Below, in pieces: positions 1 to 6,303 of a stretch of DNA of 32,352 nt (position 1 is the first letter of the stretch; each line of letters begins with the position of its first letter). A model generated the notes under the pieces. It did not search any database and was not told the origin of the DNA. It saw only the letters and a list, made by a program, of their open reading frames with translations. Made by a program: the position numbers and the translations under genes. Source of the DNA: a virus; IMG/VR virus record IMGVR_UViG_3300037189_022604, positions 1 to 32,352 of that record; one strand, 5' to 3'.

Positions 1-125
1 AATGGGGAAATATACCTGGATATCTGTTTAATTTCCTGTGCGGCATCGTTAGGGCAGCAGGGTAGCGCAACCGATTGCATGCAGGCATGGTCGGGAAGGT
101 CGTCGCCCATAATATAAGCGGCCGT
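1..125 (-). pseudogene. kdsC: Host kdsC fragment (Kdo-8-phosphate phosphatase), interrupted by the prophage
   Basis: Reading leftwards from about 116, the frame encodes AYIMGDDLPDHACMQ, then LPCCPNDAAQEIKQISRYIS, and runs off the window. This is the C-terminal motif of KdsC-type HAD phosphatases (MGDD.PD, then a CP.DA motif), which remove phosphate from Kdo-8-phosphate in LPS synthesis. The frame meets a TGA at 126-128, where homologues would continue, so the host reading frame ends at about 118-126. That is where the phage must start. Both ends are partial. The family call is firm; the exact junction is not, because I see no clear TG terminal dinucleotide there. Confidence 0.75.
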
Positions 126-129
126 TCAA

Positions 130-170
130 AACGTATAACTTTTTCGTTCCAGCCGGGTAACTTTTACAAA
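130..170. other. Probable phage terminus with transposase-binding-like repeats
   Basis: Just inside the deduced host/phage junction there are two related A/T-rich motifs, CGTATAACTTTTTCG (131-145) and GGGTAACTTTTACAA (about 155-169). A looser copy, CGTACTTTTAAGG, lies near 439-451. Mu-family transposases bind repeated sites at both phage ends, so these are candidates for such sites. This is inference from position and repetition only; the other phage end is outside the window and cannot be compared. Confidence 0.35.
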
Positions 171-228
171 AATGTGAAAAAACACACACACCGCTCTTAA
201 ACCCCTTTTTTACCTAATTTTACCACCG

Positions 229-359
229 CCAACCAAGTCACATCAGCCGTCACATAACAACGGCCTGATTTCCCTTTTATAGTCGAAATCCCGCCCGGAC
301 AGGTCCGAAAGGACCAGGCTGATGTACTTGGTTGGCACCATACTCTGCCGTCCGGGCGG
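229..359 (+). ncRNA. Candidate structured RNA at the phage end
   Basis: The stretch has several long exact pairings. Bases 291-300 (CCGCCCGGAC) pair perfectly with 350-359. Bases 302-306 and 311-315 form a hairpin capped by a GAAA tetraloop on the plus strand. Bases 229-248 pair with 317-335 through 19 pairs and one bulged C. Because 291-300 lies inside that last helix and its partner outside, the two long helices form an H-type pseudoknot. Alternative local hairpins also exist (242-250/260-269, and 324-332/337-343). The GNRA loop favours plus-strand transcription. I do not recognise the RNA family. A 65-codon minus ORF overlaps it but looks like a by-product. Confidence 0.5.
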
Positions 360-395
360 ACCTTACTGAAACCCGCTACCACAGCAATTTTCACC

Positions 396-470
396 CAAAA
401 AAAGTAGGTATTTTTTTTGTTTGTCTCAGGCGCTTTTCGTACTTTTAAGGAGTGAAAACGCTGGTGCGCG
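396..470. other. Non-coding end of the cassette region with A/T hairpins
   Basis: Between the structured RNA and the formyltransferase-like gene there is an A-tract/T-tract inverted repeat (about 396-420, A7 then T8). A second imperfect inverted repeat pairs GCGCTTTTC (about 430-438) with GAAAACGC (about 454-461). Either could end leftward transcription of the cassette. No gene is visible here. Confidence 0.3.
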
Positions 471-481
471 GTGTCATCTTT

Positions 482-1135
482 TTACCGACTCGGCCCTCCA
501 ATCATTAACAAATCAGGCTTAAATACGTCTTTAACATCTGTTGAAGGCTCAAACGTAGCATATCTGTCGTCCTGCGGCACTCGCAGTATTACCCCCTTAC
601 CGATATCATCCAGCGCCTTACTCATTAGCTGGACGCCAATGTTCATCAACTGGTCACGCCACAATATGCGCGCTGCCTCCCTAGGATGCTTATAGTACAG
701 TACCGGGTCAATAAAGCACCAGTCCTGGTACGCTATATCGCCCCGATCGATGCCATTGTTTAGCCAAAATACCGTGCCCCCTGTTACTGGCTCCTTCATT
801 CGTATAGCCCACTCAATGGCCGACTTGCCCCTATGCCTAGGCAATAGCGACGGGTGGTACCCTATCCAGCCCACCCGCGCCCTATACCGTGTTTTCTTGC
901 CAATGTAGTCGAAGGAATGCGCGGTAATGCCCAAGTCCACACCGCCCGGCATCGTGTCCGCATTAAGCGTTCCAGCGGGCAATATGGGCACTTCATTAAC
1001 CCTCGCAAGGTTACCTATGTACTTATCGCCTAGCGGGCAGCACACACCCACCACGTCGGCTTTTGCAAGACATAACCTTAACACCTCCTCTCCGAACTTC
1101 TTTTGCCCTGAAATAAAGACTTTCAACTTACTCAT
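482..1135 (-). CDS. Formyltransferase-like protein
   Basis: The 217-aa product resembles the catalytic domain of 10-formyltetrahydrofolate-dependent formyltransferases (Fmt, PurN, ArnA). The diagnostic block is YHPSLLPRHRG at 93-103, followed by TGGTVFWLNNGIDRGDIAYQ around 118-137. His94 and Asp130 match the usual catalytic His and Asp, but the Asn expected two residues before the His is Gly92. The Fmt C-terminal tRNA-binding domain is absent, so tRNA is an unlikely substrate. I chose ATG 1135 because an upstream in-frame start would lie deep inside the GNAT frame; ATG 1135 overlaps the GNAT stop by 8 nt, suggesting coupled translation. Substrate unknown; a role with the ABC/GNAT protein in base modification is inference. 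Confidence 0.7.
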   Translation of the reverse strand: MSKLKVFISGQKKFGEEVLRLCLAKADVVGVCCPLGDKYIGNLARVNEVPILPAGTLNADTMPGGVDLGITAHSFDYIGKKTRYRARVGWIGYHPSLLPRHRGKSAIEWAIRMKEPVTGGTVFWLNNGIDRGDIAYQDWCFIDPVLYYKHPREAARILWRDQLMNIGVQLMSKALDDIGKGVILRVPQDDRYATFEPSTDVKDVFKPDLLMIGGPSR

Positions 1136-1649
1136 CGCCTGCGTATTTAAATGCTTGTATCGCCCGGAAATGACCACCATACCCGGTGTTTCCGCTCTTG
1201 AAATTCTTAGACTTGCCCGTCCTGATGATACTGGCGGCGCTCCTCACTTTGTTGCTGCCGTAGAAATGCGCTGCCGTCTGCACCCAGCCTTTTGCCTTAC
1301 GCAGCGCCATGCAGAGCTGCGGGTGAGAGGTATGAAAGAACACGGGCAACTTGTGGCCACAACGCCCGTTACCATCCACATGATACTGGCATACGTACTT
1401 CAGGAACGCCATTCCTACCCCCGTGCCCTGCCACTCGGGCATTACCACCAGCCGTGTGGCCCTATAGGCCTTCGCCGTAAACATCGGACACACCGCAAGG
1501 TGGCACACCAGCTCGCCGTCTATCGTGCCTACAAAGTATTCGGCACAAGGTGGGTGCGCGAGGTCTAAATAGTAATGCGGCTTAAAGTAACGCCAGTAAC
1601 TTCCGTTGACCTTCCTAATTTCCAGCTCAATGGCTGGCCGCCTGGCAGT
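1128..1649 (-). CDS. GNAT-type acyltransferase domain, readable as -1 extension of the ABC ATPase
   Basis: In the -1 frame relative to the ABC gene, an open frame runs from the A10 tract to 1128. It reads TARRPAIELEIRKVNGSYWR, then FKPHYYLDLAH, FVGTIDGELVCHLAV and RLVVMPEWQGTGVGMAFL. The last block is a typical GNAT motif A (QGTGVG, the acyl-CoA pyrophosphate loop). No ATG opens the domain before GNAT strand 1; the first usable codon is a GTG at 1508, which would cut off a conserved N-terminal part. From memory, ABC-ATPase/GNAT composites with this W..F..H.YL linker are single proteins elsewhere. So this half is probably made by frameshifting, or the gene has a homopolymer indel. Mu Mom also has a GNAT fold, but I see no specific Mom signature. 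Confidence 0.65.
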   Translation of the reverse strand, partial: TARRPAIELEIRKVNGSYWRYFKPHYYLDLAHPPCAEYFVGTIDGELVCHLAVCPMFTAKAYRATRLVVMPEWQGTGVGMAFLKYVCQYHVDGNGRCGHKLPVFFHTSHPQLCMALRKAKGWVQTAAHFYGSNKVRSAASIIRTGKSKNFKSGNTGYGGHFRAIQAFKYAGDE

Positions 1650-2254
1650 TTTTTTTTTAATGAGGCCGTCCTCGTGTCATATACCCAGTCCGGCTGCAGC
1701 CAGTCTAGCACATCGTAGTGGCACGATAGCAGTATTACCTGCTTCCCTTTGTTCCTGCGCCATGCCTTAGCAAACGCCGCTGCTCCCACCTTGGCTATCT
1801 GCCGGTCAACCACGCTTGTAAATTCGTCCACCACTACCTTAACGGGCGCCTCTACCACCAGCCGCGCCAGCCCGGCTCTAAACTGCTCCCCGTTCGAGAG
1901 CACAGCAAATGGCCGCAACCATGCCGGCACATCCCCAAGCCCCACCGATGCCATCGCCCCGGTTACGGCCTTAAAATCGCCATCTGGTGCAATACAATCC
2001 ACAATCGGCTTGTCACGGTCCCAGCCCGCCGCAAGGTTATACACTGCATCCGCCCCCCACACTTGTTTGCCAAGGCTCGACTTACCGCTTCCTGATGGGC
2101 CAACGATAACGCCAATGCTCCAGTCGTCGCCCTCGATGGGCAGCTCTGCGGTGTGGTTCCATTCATAGCCCGTTTCCGCATTAAACAGGGCCTTAACTTT
2201 CTCCGCCCTGAAGGAGTCGTAGTTTTTGCAGCTGTGCCGCACTTCAATTTTCAT
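1565..2254 (-). CDS. ABC-type ATPase (N-terminal half of an ABC-GNAT protein)
   Basis: The 229-aa product is a soluble ABC ATPase. It has Walker A GPSGSGKSS (52-60), a signature-like LSNGEQ (119-124), Walker B VKVVVDEFTS (138-147) and an H-loop His in SCHYD (179). There are no membrane segments and no permease neighbour, so it is not a transporter. After LKKK at residue 202 the zero frame gives a 27-residue tail unlike family members, while the -1 frame continues into a GNAT domain. The start ATG overlaps the stop of the 52-aa gene as ATGA (2254-2251). Likely role: NTP-driven partner of the acyltransferase, possibly on DNA. Confidence 0.75.
   Translation of the reverse strand: MKIEVRHSCKNYDSFRAEKVKALFNAETGYEWNHTAELPIEGDDWSIGVIVGPSGSGKSSLGKQVWGADAVYNLAAGWDRDKPIVDCIAPDGDFKAVTGAMASVGLGDVPAWLRPFAVLSNGEQFRAGLARLVVEAPVKVVVDEFTSVVDRQIAKVGAAAFAKAWRRNKGKQVILLSCHYDVLDWLQPDWVYDTRTASLKKKLPGGQPLSWKLGRSTEVTGVTLSRITI
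1622..1660 (-). promoter_or_regulatory. A10 slippage tract with downstream hairpin
   Basis: On the minus strand the ABC frame reads TTA AAA AAA AAA CTG (ten consecutive A, 1658-1649). This contains A AAA AAA in the correct phase for -1 slippage and is long enough for RNA polymerase slippage. Eleven nt downstream a CCAGC/GCTGG hairpin (1637-1633 with 1626-1622) could stimulate shifting. A shift of -1 joins the ABC and GNAT frames. A sequencing error or a real one-base loss would look identical. Confidence 0.5.
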
Positions 2255-2409
2255 ACTGATACCACTTTTAGATTAGTAAATCCTTGTTTCTTGAGCCACT
2301 CAAACAGCTCCTTTTGTTTGCGTTCGGTCGCCACCTTAATGATTACCGCGTGCTGCTCATGGTACGTGAATTTGGCAGGCGCTTTCGGCTTACTCTCCAT
2401 CGCTTTCAT
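2251..2409 (-). CDS. Small protein opening the accessory cassette
   Basis: A 52-aa product starting MKAMESKPK, with a beta-alpha-beta-like pattern (HAVIIKVAT, then KQKELFEWLKKQGF, then LKVVSV). I do not recognise a family. I start it at ATG 2409 (ATG 2400 is an alternative) because longer versions would have to translate the terminator at 2420-2452. It overlaps the ABC gene by ATGA, so the three genes behave as one translational unit. It sits where Mu has com before mom, but it has no zinc-finger cysteines, so it is not a Com homologue. Confidence 0.55.
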   Translation of the reverse strand: MKAMESKPKAPAKFTYHEQHAVIIKVATERKQKELFEWLKKQGFTNLKVVSV

Positions 2410-2419
2410 TTTTGGCGTT

Positions 2420-2452
2420 AAAAAAAAGGGTACGCCCTTCAGAGGCGTACCC
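2420..2452 (-). terminator. Rho-independent terminator after the tail genes
   Basis: On the minus strand a perfect 9-bp stem GGGTACGCC/GGCGTACCC with a 7-nt loop (2452-2428) is followed directly by eight T (2427-2420). It lies downstream of the last tail gene and only 11 nt before the first cassette ATG, so the cassette needs read-through or its own promoter. Confidence 0.9.
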
Positions 2453-2570
2453 AAACAAAATCATGATGATAAAACTTATAATCTCGGGCATCGTGCCCAT
2501 CGATAGCGTTGCGTGTAACATGTGCCTCGGGTTTTCTTGCCTGATCCCCCCTTAGCCGTCACCCGCGCCT
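2453..2570. other. Intergenic stretch, no gene seen
   Basis: About 118 bp between the distal tail gene and the terminator. It contains a small hairpin (GGGCA/TGCCC near 2488-2500) and AT-rich sequence in which a minus-strand promoter for the cassette could sit, for example the TAAGTTTT at about 2478-2471 that approaches the Bacteroidota -7 consensus TAnnTTTG. No convincing -33 partner was found. Confidence 0.3.
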
Positions 2571-3449
2571 CTACCAAGTATTAGCTAGTAGCACTTCCAT
2601 TTTCCCGGTGGCTACAAAGTTGGTATTGGCACTGCGCATTTTCGGCACGTTGAGGTATATCCGCGTCCCGTACACCTGCGCTGTAATGGATTGCACGGGC
2701 TGGCTGCTGTTATTCAGCACCCCGCCCGCTACGCCAGTGGTAATAATGGTCGTAATGCCCAGCAGCGCAGTTGGTACACCTTCTACCGGACAACCACTAA
2801 TCGACCACGGAAGGTCTATTGTGGTATCCACCGCACGCATATCCGGAAGGCTCACACCTATTGAGTTCGCCCCTGTTACCTTCACCTGCAGCGCCATCTC
2901 CACCACGCTCGTTAGGGTATTCAAGCGCGCTTTTACGCGCACTGTGTAAGCCACAGCGCCGCTATCCGTTGTGGTCGAAGCCGTCGCATCAAACACATCC
3001 GAATACGGGCTATAGGGTGCCAGCCCACGCTTAAGCAGCTGGTAACGTATCCGCACGCTAGTGTTGGTGCTGCCAAACGGCACCCTGCTCGGGATGGCCA
3101 TCTTATCGCTCAGCGCCAAGTGGGTGCTGCCGTCATAATACTCCAAGGCCCTGTCCTCATTACTTAGTTCAGTAATGAGGAAGCCCACATCGTAAGTAGT
3201 GCCTCCGTCCACAGTGGTCACGCTACCACCCGGGCAGTAGTAAACCTCCCCGTTGTGGTATATCCATCCCACCGCAACGTCAAAATCCGGGTCGCTGCCG
3301 CTCAGCTGGCAACCGCTGATAATATAGCTATCCGCGCCGCCCATACCCGCAAGAGCACGTATAGCGCTTAAGTAGCTCTGTTGTAACCAATCCATTCGGT
3401 CTTGGTCCATCGGTATGCCCCCGTTAAAGCTAAAGTCGATCGTTTTCAT
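2571..3449 (-). CDS. Distal tail protein / putative tail fibre
   Basis: A 292-aa product at the end of the tail operon. The N-terminus MKTIDFSFNGGIPMDQDRMD, followed by a long beta-rich, Thr/Ser/Gly-rich region with few charged helices, is typical of proteins mounted on the baseplate or forming the base of a fibre. No lectin domain, collagen-like repeat or chaperone domain is visible. The start ATG overlaps the stop of the upstream gene by 1 nt. The call rests on position after the gp47/gp48-like genes and on composition. No separate fibre-assembly gene follows. Confidence 0.5.
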   Translation of the reverse strand: MKTIDFSFNGGIPMDQDRMDWLQQSYLSAIRALAGMGGADSYIISGCQLSGSDPDFDVAVGWIYHNGEVYYCPGGSVTTVDGGTTYDVGFLITELSNEDRALEYYDGSTHLALSDKMAIPSRVPFGSTNTSVRIRYQLLKRGLAPYSPYSDVFDATASTTTDSGAVAYTVRVKARLNTLTSVVEMALQVKVTGANSIGVSLPDMRAVDTTIDLPWSISGCPVEGVPTALLGITTIITTGVAGGVLNNSSQPVQSITAQVYGTRIYLNVPKMRSANTNFVATGKMEVLLANTW

Positions 3450-3949
3450 TAGTAAATTCTTATTGAGTAGTTAGTACCTGGTAACTTGTATCGGCGAATG
3501 ATCGCGTTCATTCTGGTGTAGTCAGGTGTCAGTACGCCGTCTACATTCACTATGAAAGCCCCGCTATAAGGCCGCTCCGCGCTCGTAAATAAATACTCCC
3601 AAGGGCCATACGACCCTGTAGCATACTCGCCCGCAGTGCGTAAATAGGTAGCTGCGCGATGCTCGGCAGGCAAGAAAAACCACCAAGGCTCCCCGCTGTA
3701 ATCGTCCGTAATGTAGATGCTCCGGCCTTCTGCGTCAAAGGTGTCATTCAGCGCACCAGTCAGCTTGCATACCTGCCCGTTATGGCTCAGTGTGTAAATG
3801 TTCCCGGCGCGCCAAGTTGCAAAAAGGGTATTCAGGTAGATTACCGGGCTCACCAGCAGCCGCACCCATGCAGTGTGCACCACCTTCCGGAGAGCTGTCG
3901 CCAGCTGCTGTCTGGCCTGAAAAGCAAAGTCGGGGTTAAAGAAGCTCAT
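3449..3949 (-). CDS. Putative baseplate/tail protein (Mu gp48 position)
   Basis: A 166-aa protein immediately after the baseplate J-like gene, which it overlaps by 14 nt. It has no recognisable catalytic motif. The middle is rich in aromatic residues (GEPWWFFLPAEHR), and the C-terminus ends GTNYSIRIY. In Mu the gene after gp47 encodes the small baseplate protein gp48, so a baseplate role is inferred by synteny rather than by sequence similarity I can see. Confidence 0.45.
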   Translation of the reverse strand: MSFFNPDFAFQARQQLATALRKVVHTAWVRLLVSPVIYLNTLFATWRAGNIYTLSHNGQVCKLTGALNDTFDAEGRSIYITDDYSGEPWWFFLPAEHRAATYLRTAGEYATGSYGPWEYLFTSAERPYSGAFIVNVDGVLTPDYTRMNAIIRRYKLPGTNYSIRIY

Positions 3950-4754
3950 GGGCCGTGTATATTACGTTTGCATCAAAGTAGTCTCCGTCATTAATCAGGT
4001 AGCCTGCATCCGGAAGATATTCGTCCTCCACTGGGGCAAAGGAAAGGTCGCCATACCGCGCGGCCACGGTAATAACGGAACAGTTCACCACACCTTCCAC
4101 AGCCCGCACGGCATCCAGCAGCTTGTTAACTACCATAAGGCCATTGAACGGCAGCTGTGTCAGGAACGCGGCAATCGCATCTTTCACAGGCGTTACGGAA
4201 GTGCCATCGAGGCGCGCCCCGGTAGCGTCCAGTAGCAGCGGATCGTAGTACACCTTCAATCCAATGCGCAGGTCATCTGCGGCTCCACTGGTAACCGTCA
4301 GCCTAACACCTGCGTCCTTCACCTGTTGCATATAGGCGGTCAGTGCCGCCAGCTCTGCGCTGCTCAGCGCGGCTAGAGTATCCGTTCCCTTTGCCGCTTT
4401 CAGCCTAACGCGGCCAGCACTTTCCGTACATGCCGCCTGCGTCACTATCTGTAGGCTGGCGTCGATCGTGGCATAGGTGTCGCTATCCGTCGGCAGGCTA
4501 TCACCATACTGGAACGCCTTCGCTTTCCAAACATACCAACGGGTGGTGTGTGGCAGCTCCGCATTAATAATGCTGGTCACTTCCGCCTTGTGGGCGTCAA
4601 ACAAACCCTCGTGCACATTAATGGCCACGGCCACAATGTATAGCCACAGTCGCCATATTGCGGTGGCACTACTGCTATCCAGCCCGTCCAGCGCCGCGGT
4701 GCCGCTCTTCGCCGCCAGTAGGCTGTTGTATATCGTCTCTACGCTCCTTGCCAT
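3936..4754 (-). CDS. Baseplate J-like protein (Mu gp47 equivalent)
   Basis: A 272-aa protein with the plan of baseplate-wedge proteins of the gpJ/gp47 type: a helical N-terminus, a middle segment with VRLTVTSGAADDLRIGLKVYYDP, then SVTPVKDAIAAFLTQLPFNGLMVVNKLLDAVRAVEGVVNC, in which a short helix precedes the typical ending on valine-rich strands. It is followed by the gp48-position gene and preceded by gp46/LysM-like genes, matching baseplate order in contractile phages. Starts at ATG 4754 after a short AT-rich gap. Confidence 0.65.
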   Translation of the reverse strand: MARSVETIYNSLLAAKSGTAALDGLDSSSATAIWRLWLYIVAVAINVHEGLFDAHKAEVTSIINAELPHTTRWYVWKAKAFQYGDSLPTDSDTYATIDASLQIVTQAACTESAGRVRLKAAKGTDTLAALSSAELAALTAYMQQVKDAGVRLTVTSGAADDLRIGLKVYYDPLLLDATGARLDGTSVTPVKDAIAAFLTQLPFNGLMVVNKLLDAVRAVEGVVNCSVITVAARYGDLSFAPVEDEYLPDAGYLINDGDYFDANVIYTAHELL

Positions 4755-4788
4755 GTTAATGCTTATTTAATCGACTTTCAATATTGCT

Positions 4789-5025
4789 TTAACCCTCCAC
4801 TTCCGCCGGGCCAAGGCTCCCAAACACTGTCCACGCGTTCACCGCCTCCCGCACTACTTTATCGGTGGGGTATGCCTCGGGGTATACCAGCTCCTGTCCA
4901 ACGGTCACCTCATCGGTGGCGGCCAGCCCGTTAGCCTGCGCTACCGCGTTCAGCGCTTCCAAGGTGCCAGCCATCATCAGGCAAGAGTCCATCAGGCTTT
5001 GTCCGGGCCGCACGGTATAGGTCAT
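4789..5025 (-). CDS. Small LysM-like baseplate protein
   Basis: A 78-aa product whose first 50 residues fit a LysM fold: YTVRPGQSLMDSCLMMAG, then LNAVAQANGLAATDEVTVGQ, then LVYP. LysM-like modules in phage tail proteins (Mu gpN/gpX type) help hub or tube-initiator assembly or touch peptidoglycan. The start overlaps the previous stop by ATGA (5025-5022), indicating coupled translation with the 56-aa gene upstream. Confidence 0.6.
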   Translation of the reverse strand: MTYTVRPGQSLMDSCLMMAGTLEALNAVAQANGLAATDEVTVGQELVYPEAYPTDKVVREAVNAWTVFGSLGPAEVEG

Positions 5026-5192
5026 TCGCTCGGGATTTTACTGTCCACATACGCCATAGCCGCCTTGGCTATAGCTTTTGCAAATACATCGGCATATGGC
5101 GCCATGTATACAATCACGGGGCTACTCGCCGCGTCTTCGGCGAAACTCGCCTTTACAATGTTTTCAACTTCGGTCTGTGTAAGTGCTGCCAT
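5022..5192 (-). CDS. Small hypothetical tail protein
   Basis: A 56-aa product starting MAALTQTEVENIV and ending VDSKIPSE, mostly amphipathic helix with alanines. The start at ATG 5192 is preferred over an upstream in-frame ATG because it follows an A-rich leader and leaves no overlap with the gp46-like gene. No family recognised. It lies in the baseplate cluster and is coupled to the LysM-like gene. Confidence 0.5.
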   Translation of the reverse strand: MAALTQTEVENIVKASFAEDAASSPVIVYMAPYADVFAKAIAKAAMAYVDSKIPSE

Positions 5193-5196
5193 TTTT

Positions 5197-5505
5197 TTAA
5201 TATTTAGCGTTAACAAAAAGTACCTCTTCTTCGTTCTGGAATGCCGCCGGGTTCACCGTCAGGCTCTCGATCGTCATCCCGTCTTTAATCATTTGCCGCG
5301 TCGCTTCCCTTATCAGGTCCTCCGGCCCTTCATCGTCAACCGCACGGAGGGCATTAATACCTACGAGCGGCGTCCGCTTCCATTCGCCCGGGGCGGTCAC
5401 AAAAAGCAACTTCTGGTGCTGGCCCGTGCTCTCGCCCACCGCGAAGTCGCCACCTACCACTTTCAAGTCATCGTCCGCTCCTATTAGTATATCGTGTACT
5501 TCCAT
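5197..5505 (-). CDS. Baseplate wedge protein, gp46/gpW/gp25-like
   Basis: A 102-aa protein. It has an early DFAVGESTGQHQKLLF segment and a central REATRQMIKDGMTIESLTVN helix-strand, the pattern of short lysozyme-like wedge proteins (T4 gp25, P2 gpW, Mu gp46), in which residual terminal output of the sheath initiator meets the wedge. It sits just upstream of the J-like gene, as wedge genes do. The assignment rests on size, order and the HQ...LL pattern. Confidence 0.55.
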   Translation of the reverse strand: MEVHDILIGADDDLKVVGGDFAVGESTGQHQKLLFVTAPGEWKRTPLVGINALRAVDDEGPEDLIREATRQMIKDGMTIESLTVNPAAFQNEEEVLFVNAKY

Positions 5506-5516
5506 CGGTCAGTTGT

Positions 5517-5735
5517 TTAAGTAATACTCCCTGCGGGGATAATGCCCGTCACCGGCCCAGTGCTTCCAGCAAGCCCAGCGGTCACGCTTATCTGCGCCGT
5601 CCCTAGCATGGTCACTACCGCAGTTACAATAGCGGTGGCCAACGTAGTCATTGCCGCATCACTGCTTGTGGCCGCAAGGTTCGCTACCAACGCAGCTTTA
5701 ACGTTTGTAATCGCAGTTGCACTATCCATTGCCAT
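5517..5735 (-). CDS. Small Ala/Thr-rich hypothetical tail protein
   Basis: A 72-aa product (start MAMDSATAITNVKAALVANL) that is nearly all Ala, Thr, Val and Gly, ending in TGIIPAGSIT. It lies two bases after the spike gene and before the gp46-like gene. It could be a small spike cap or tail accessory protein, but there is no visible PAAR motif or metal ligand. Hydrophobic runs look like a buried or trimerising helix rather than a clear membrane span. Confidence 0.45.
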   Translation of the reverse strand: MAMDSATAITNVKAALVANLAATSSDAAMTTLATAIVTAVVTMLGTAQISVTAGLAGSTGPVTGIIPAGSIT

Positions 5736-5736
5736 A

Positions 5737-6303
5737 TTAAAAAAGTAGTTGGTTCACTTTACTATTATCCGTAACAAAGTCAGCCACATTTATCGGTACG
5801 CCGCTCGGCCCGGTTCCCGTGGGCACGGTCAGCGCCTGTATATGGCTGAGTACATTGTTGAGTATGGTCTTGAGGTCCGCGCTGCCGTTCTTCAGGCTAA
5901 TCTTGCCGCCGCTCAGCTTCACCTCCGCATCACCTTGCTTCAGGTCCACAAGGCCGTTGCTCAGCTCCCCGGTCACATCGCCAATCTTCACCAGTACCTT
6001 TTTAAGGGTGCTGCACCTCACAACGCCAAACTTGCCCGGCCCGTCCAGCTCTGCCACCCACACCACACTCTCATCATTAGGCACGGGTATCACGCCATCA
6101 GTATTATCCTGCAAGGCATTTAGCAACACGCCCTCTGTCGGGCTATCGGTTCCGTCAACGCTCAGCAACACGCTACAGGTCATGGCTCCTTCGTCCACAC
6201 TATCGGCCACCACCGTCCCCATCATTATAGGGTGGCGCTGGCCGGTACTGCCCAGTATGGCCGTCCGCAGGTTTTCCAGTATCTGCCGCTCCGTGCTAGT
6301 CAT
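5737..6303 (-). CDS. Baseplate spike protein (gpV / Mu gp45-like)
   Basis: A 188-aa protein. An N-terminal OB-fold-like part (IMMGTVVADSVDEGAMTCSVLL...GVIPVPNDESVVWV) is followed by a repetitive beta-helix strand region (GELSNGLVDLKQGDAEVKLS and GGKISLKNGSADLK), the signature of tail-spike tips that puncture the outer membrane. Length matches the Mu gp45 group. The start overlaps the hub gene by 4 nt. The C-terminus ends in a short helix and strand; no terminal metal-binding HxH motif is evident, so a separate tip protein is possible. Confidence 0.75.
   Translation of the reverse strand: MTSTERQILENLRTAILGSTGQRHPIMMGTVVADSVDEGAMTCSVLLSVDGTDSPTEGVLLNALQDNTDGVIPVPNDESVVWVAELDGPGKFGVVRCSTLKKVLVKIGDVTGELSNGLVDLKQGDAEVKLSGGKISLKNGSADLKTILNNVLSHIQALTVPTGTGPSGVPINVADFVTDNSKVNQLLF

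Noticed and set aside
229-359. Diversity-generating retroelement template/variable repeat
   Set aside because: No reverse transcriptase, no second near-copy with adenine-specific changes in the window.
197-394. 65-codon minus ORF over the phage-end inverted repeats
   Set aside because: It is fully explained by the paired sequence, has no recognisable domain and no partner gene. The RNA-structure reading accounts for the region better.
927-1568. Long plus-strand ORF over the cassette
   Set aside because: Antisense shadow of the GNAT and formyltransferase-like frames; no domain and low-complexity composition.
2453-2545. 43-codon hydrophobic minus ORF reading through the terminator
   Set aside because: Its C-terminal part is the terminator stem and T-tract; no sign of a real membrane peptide gene.
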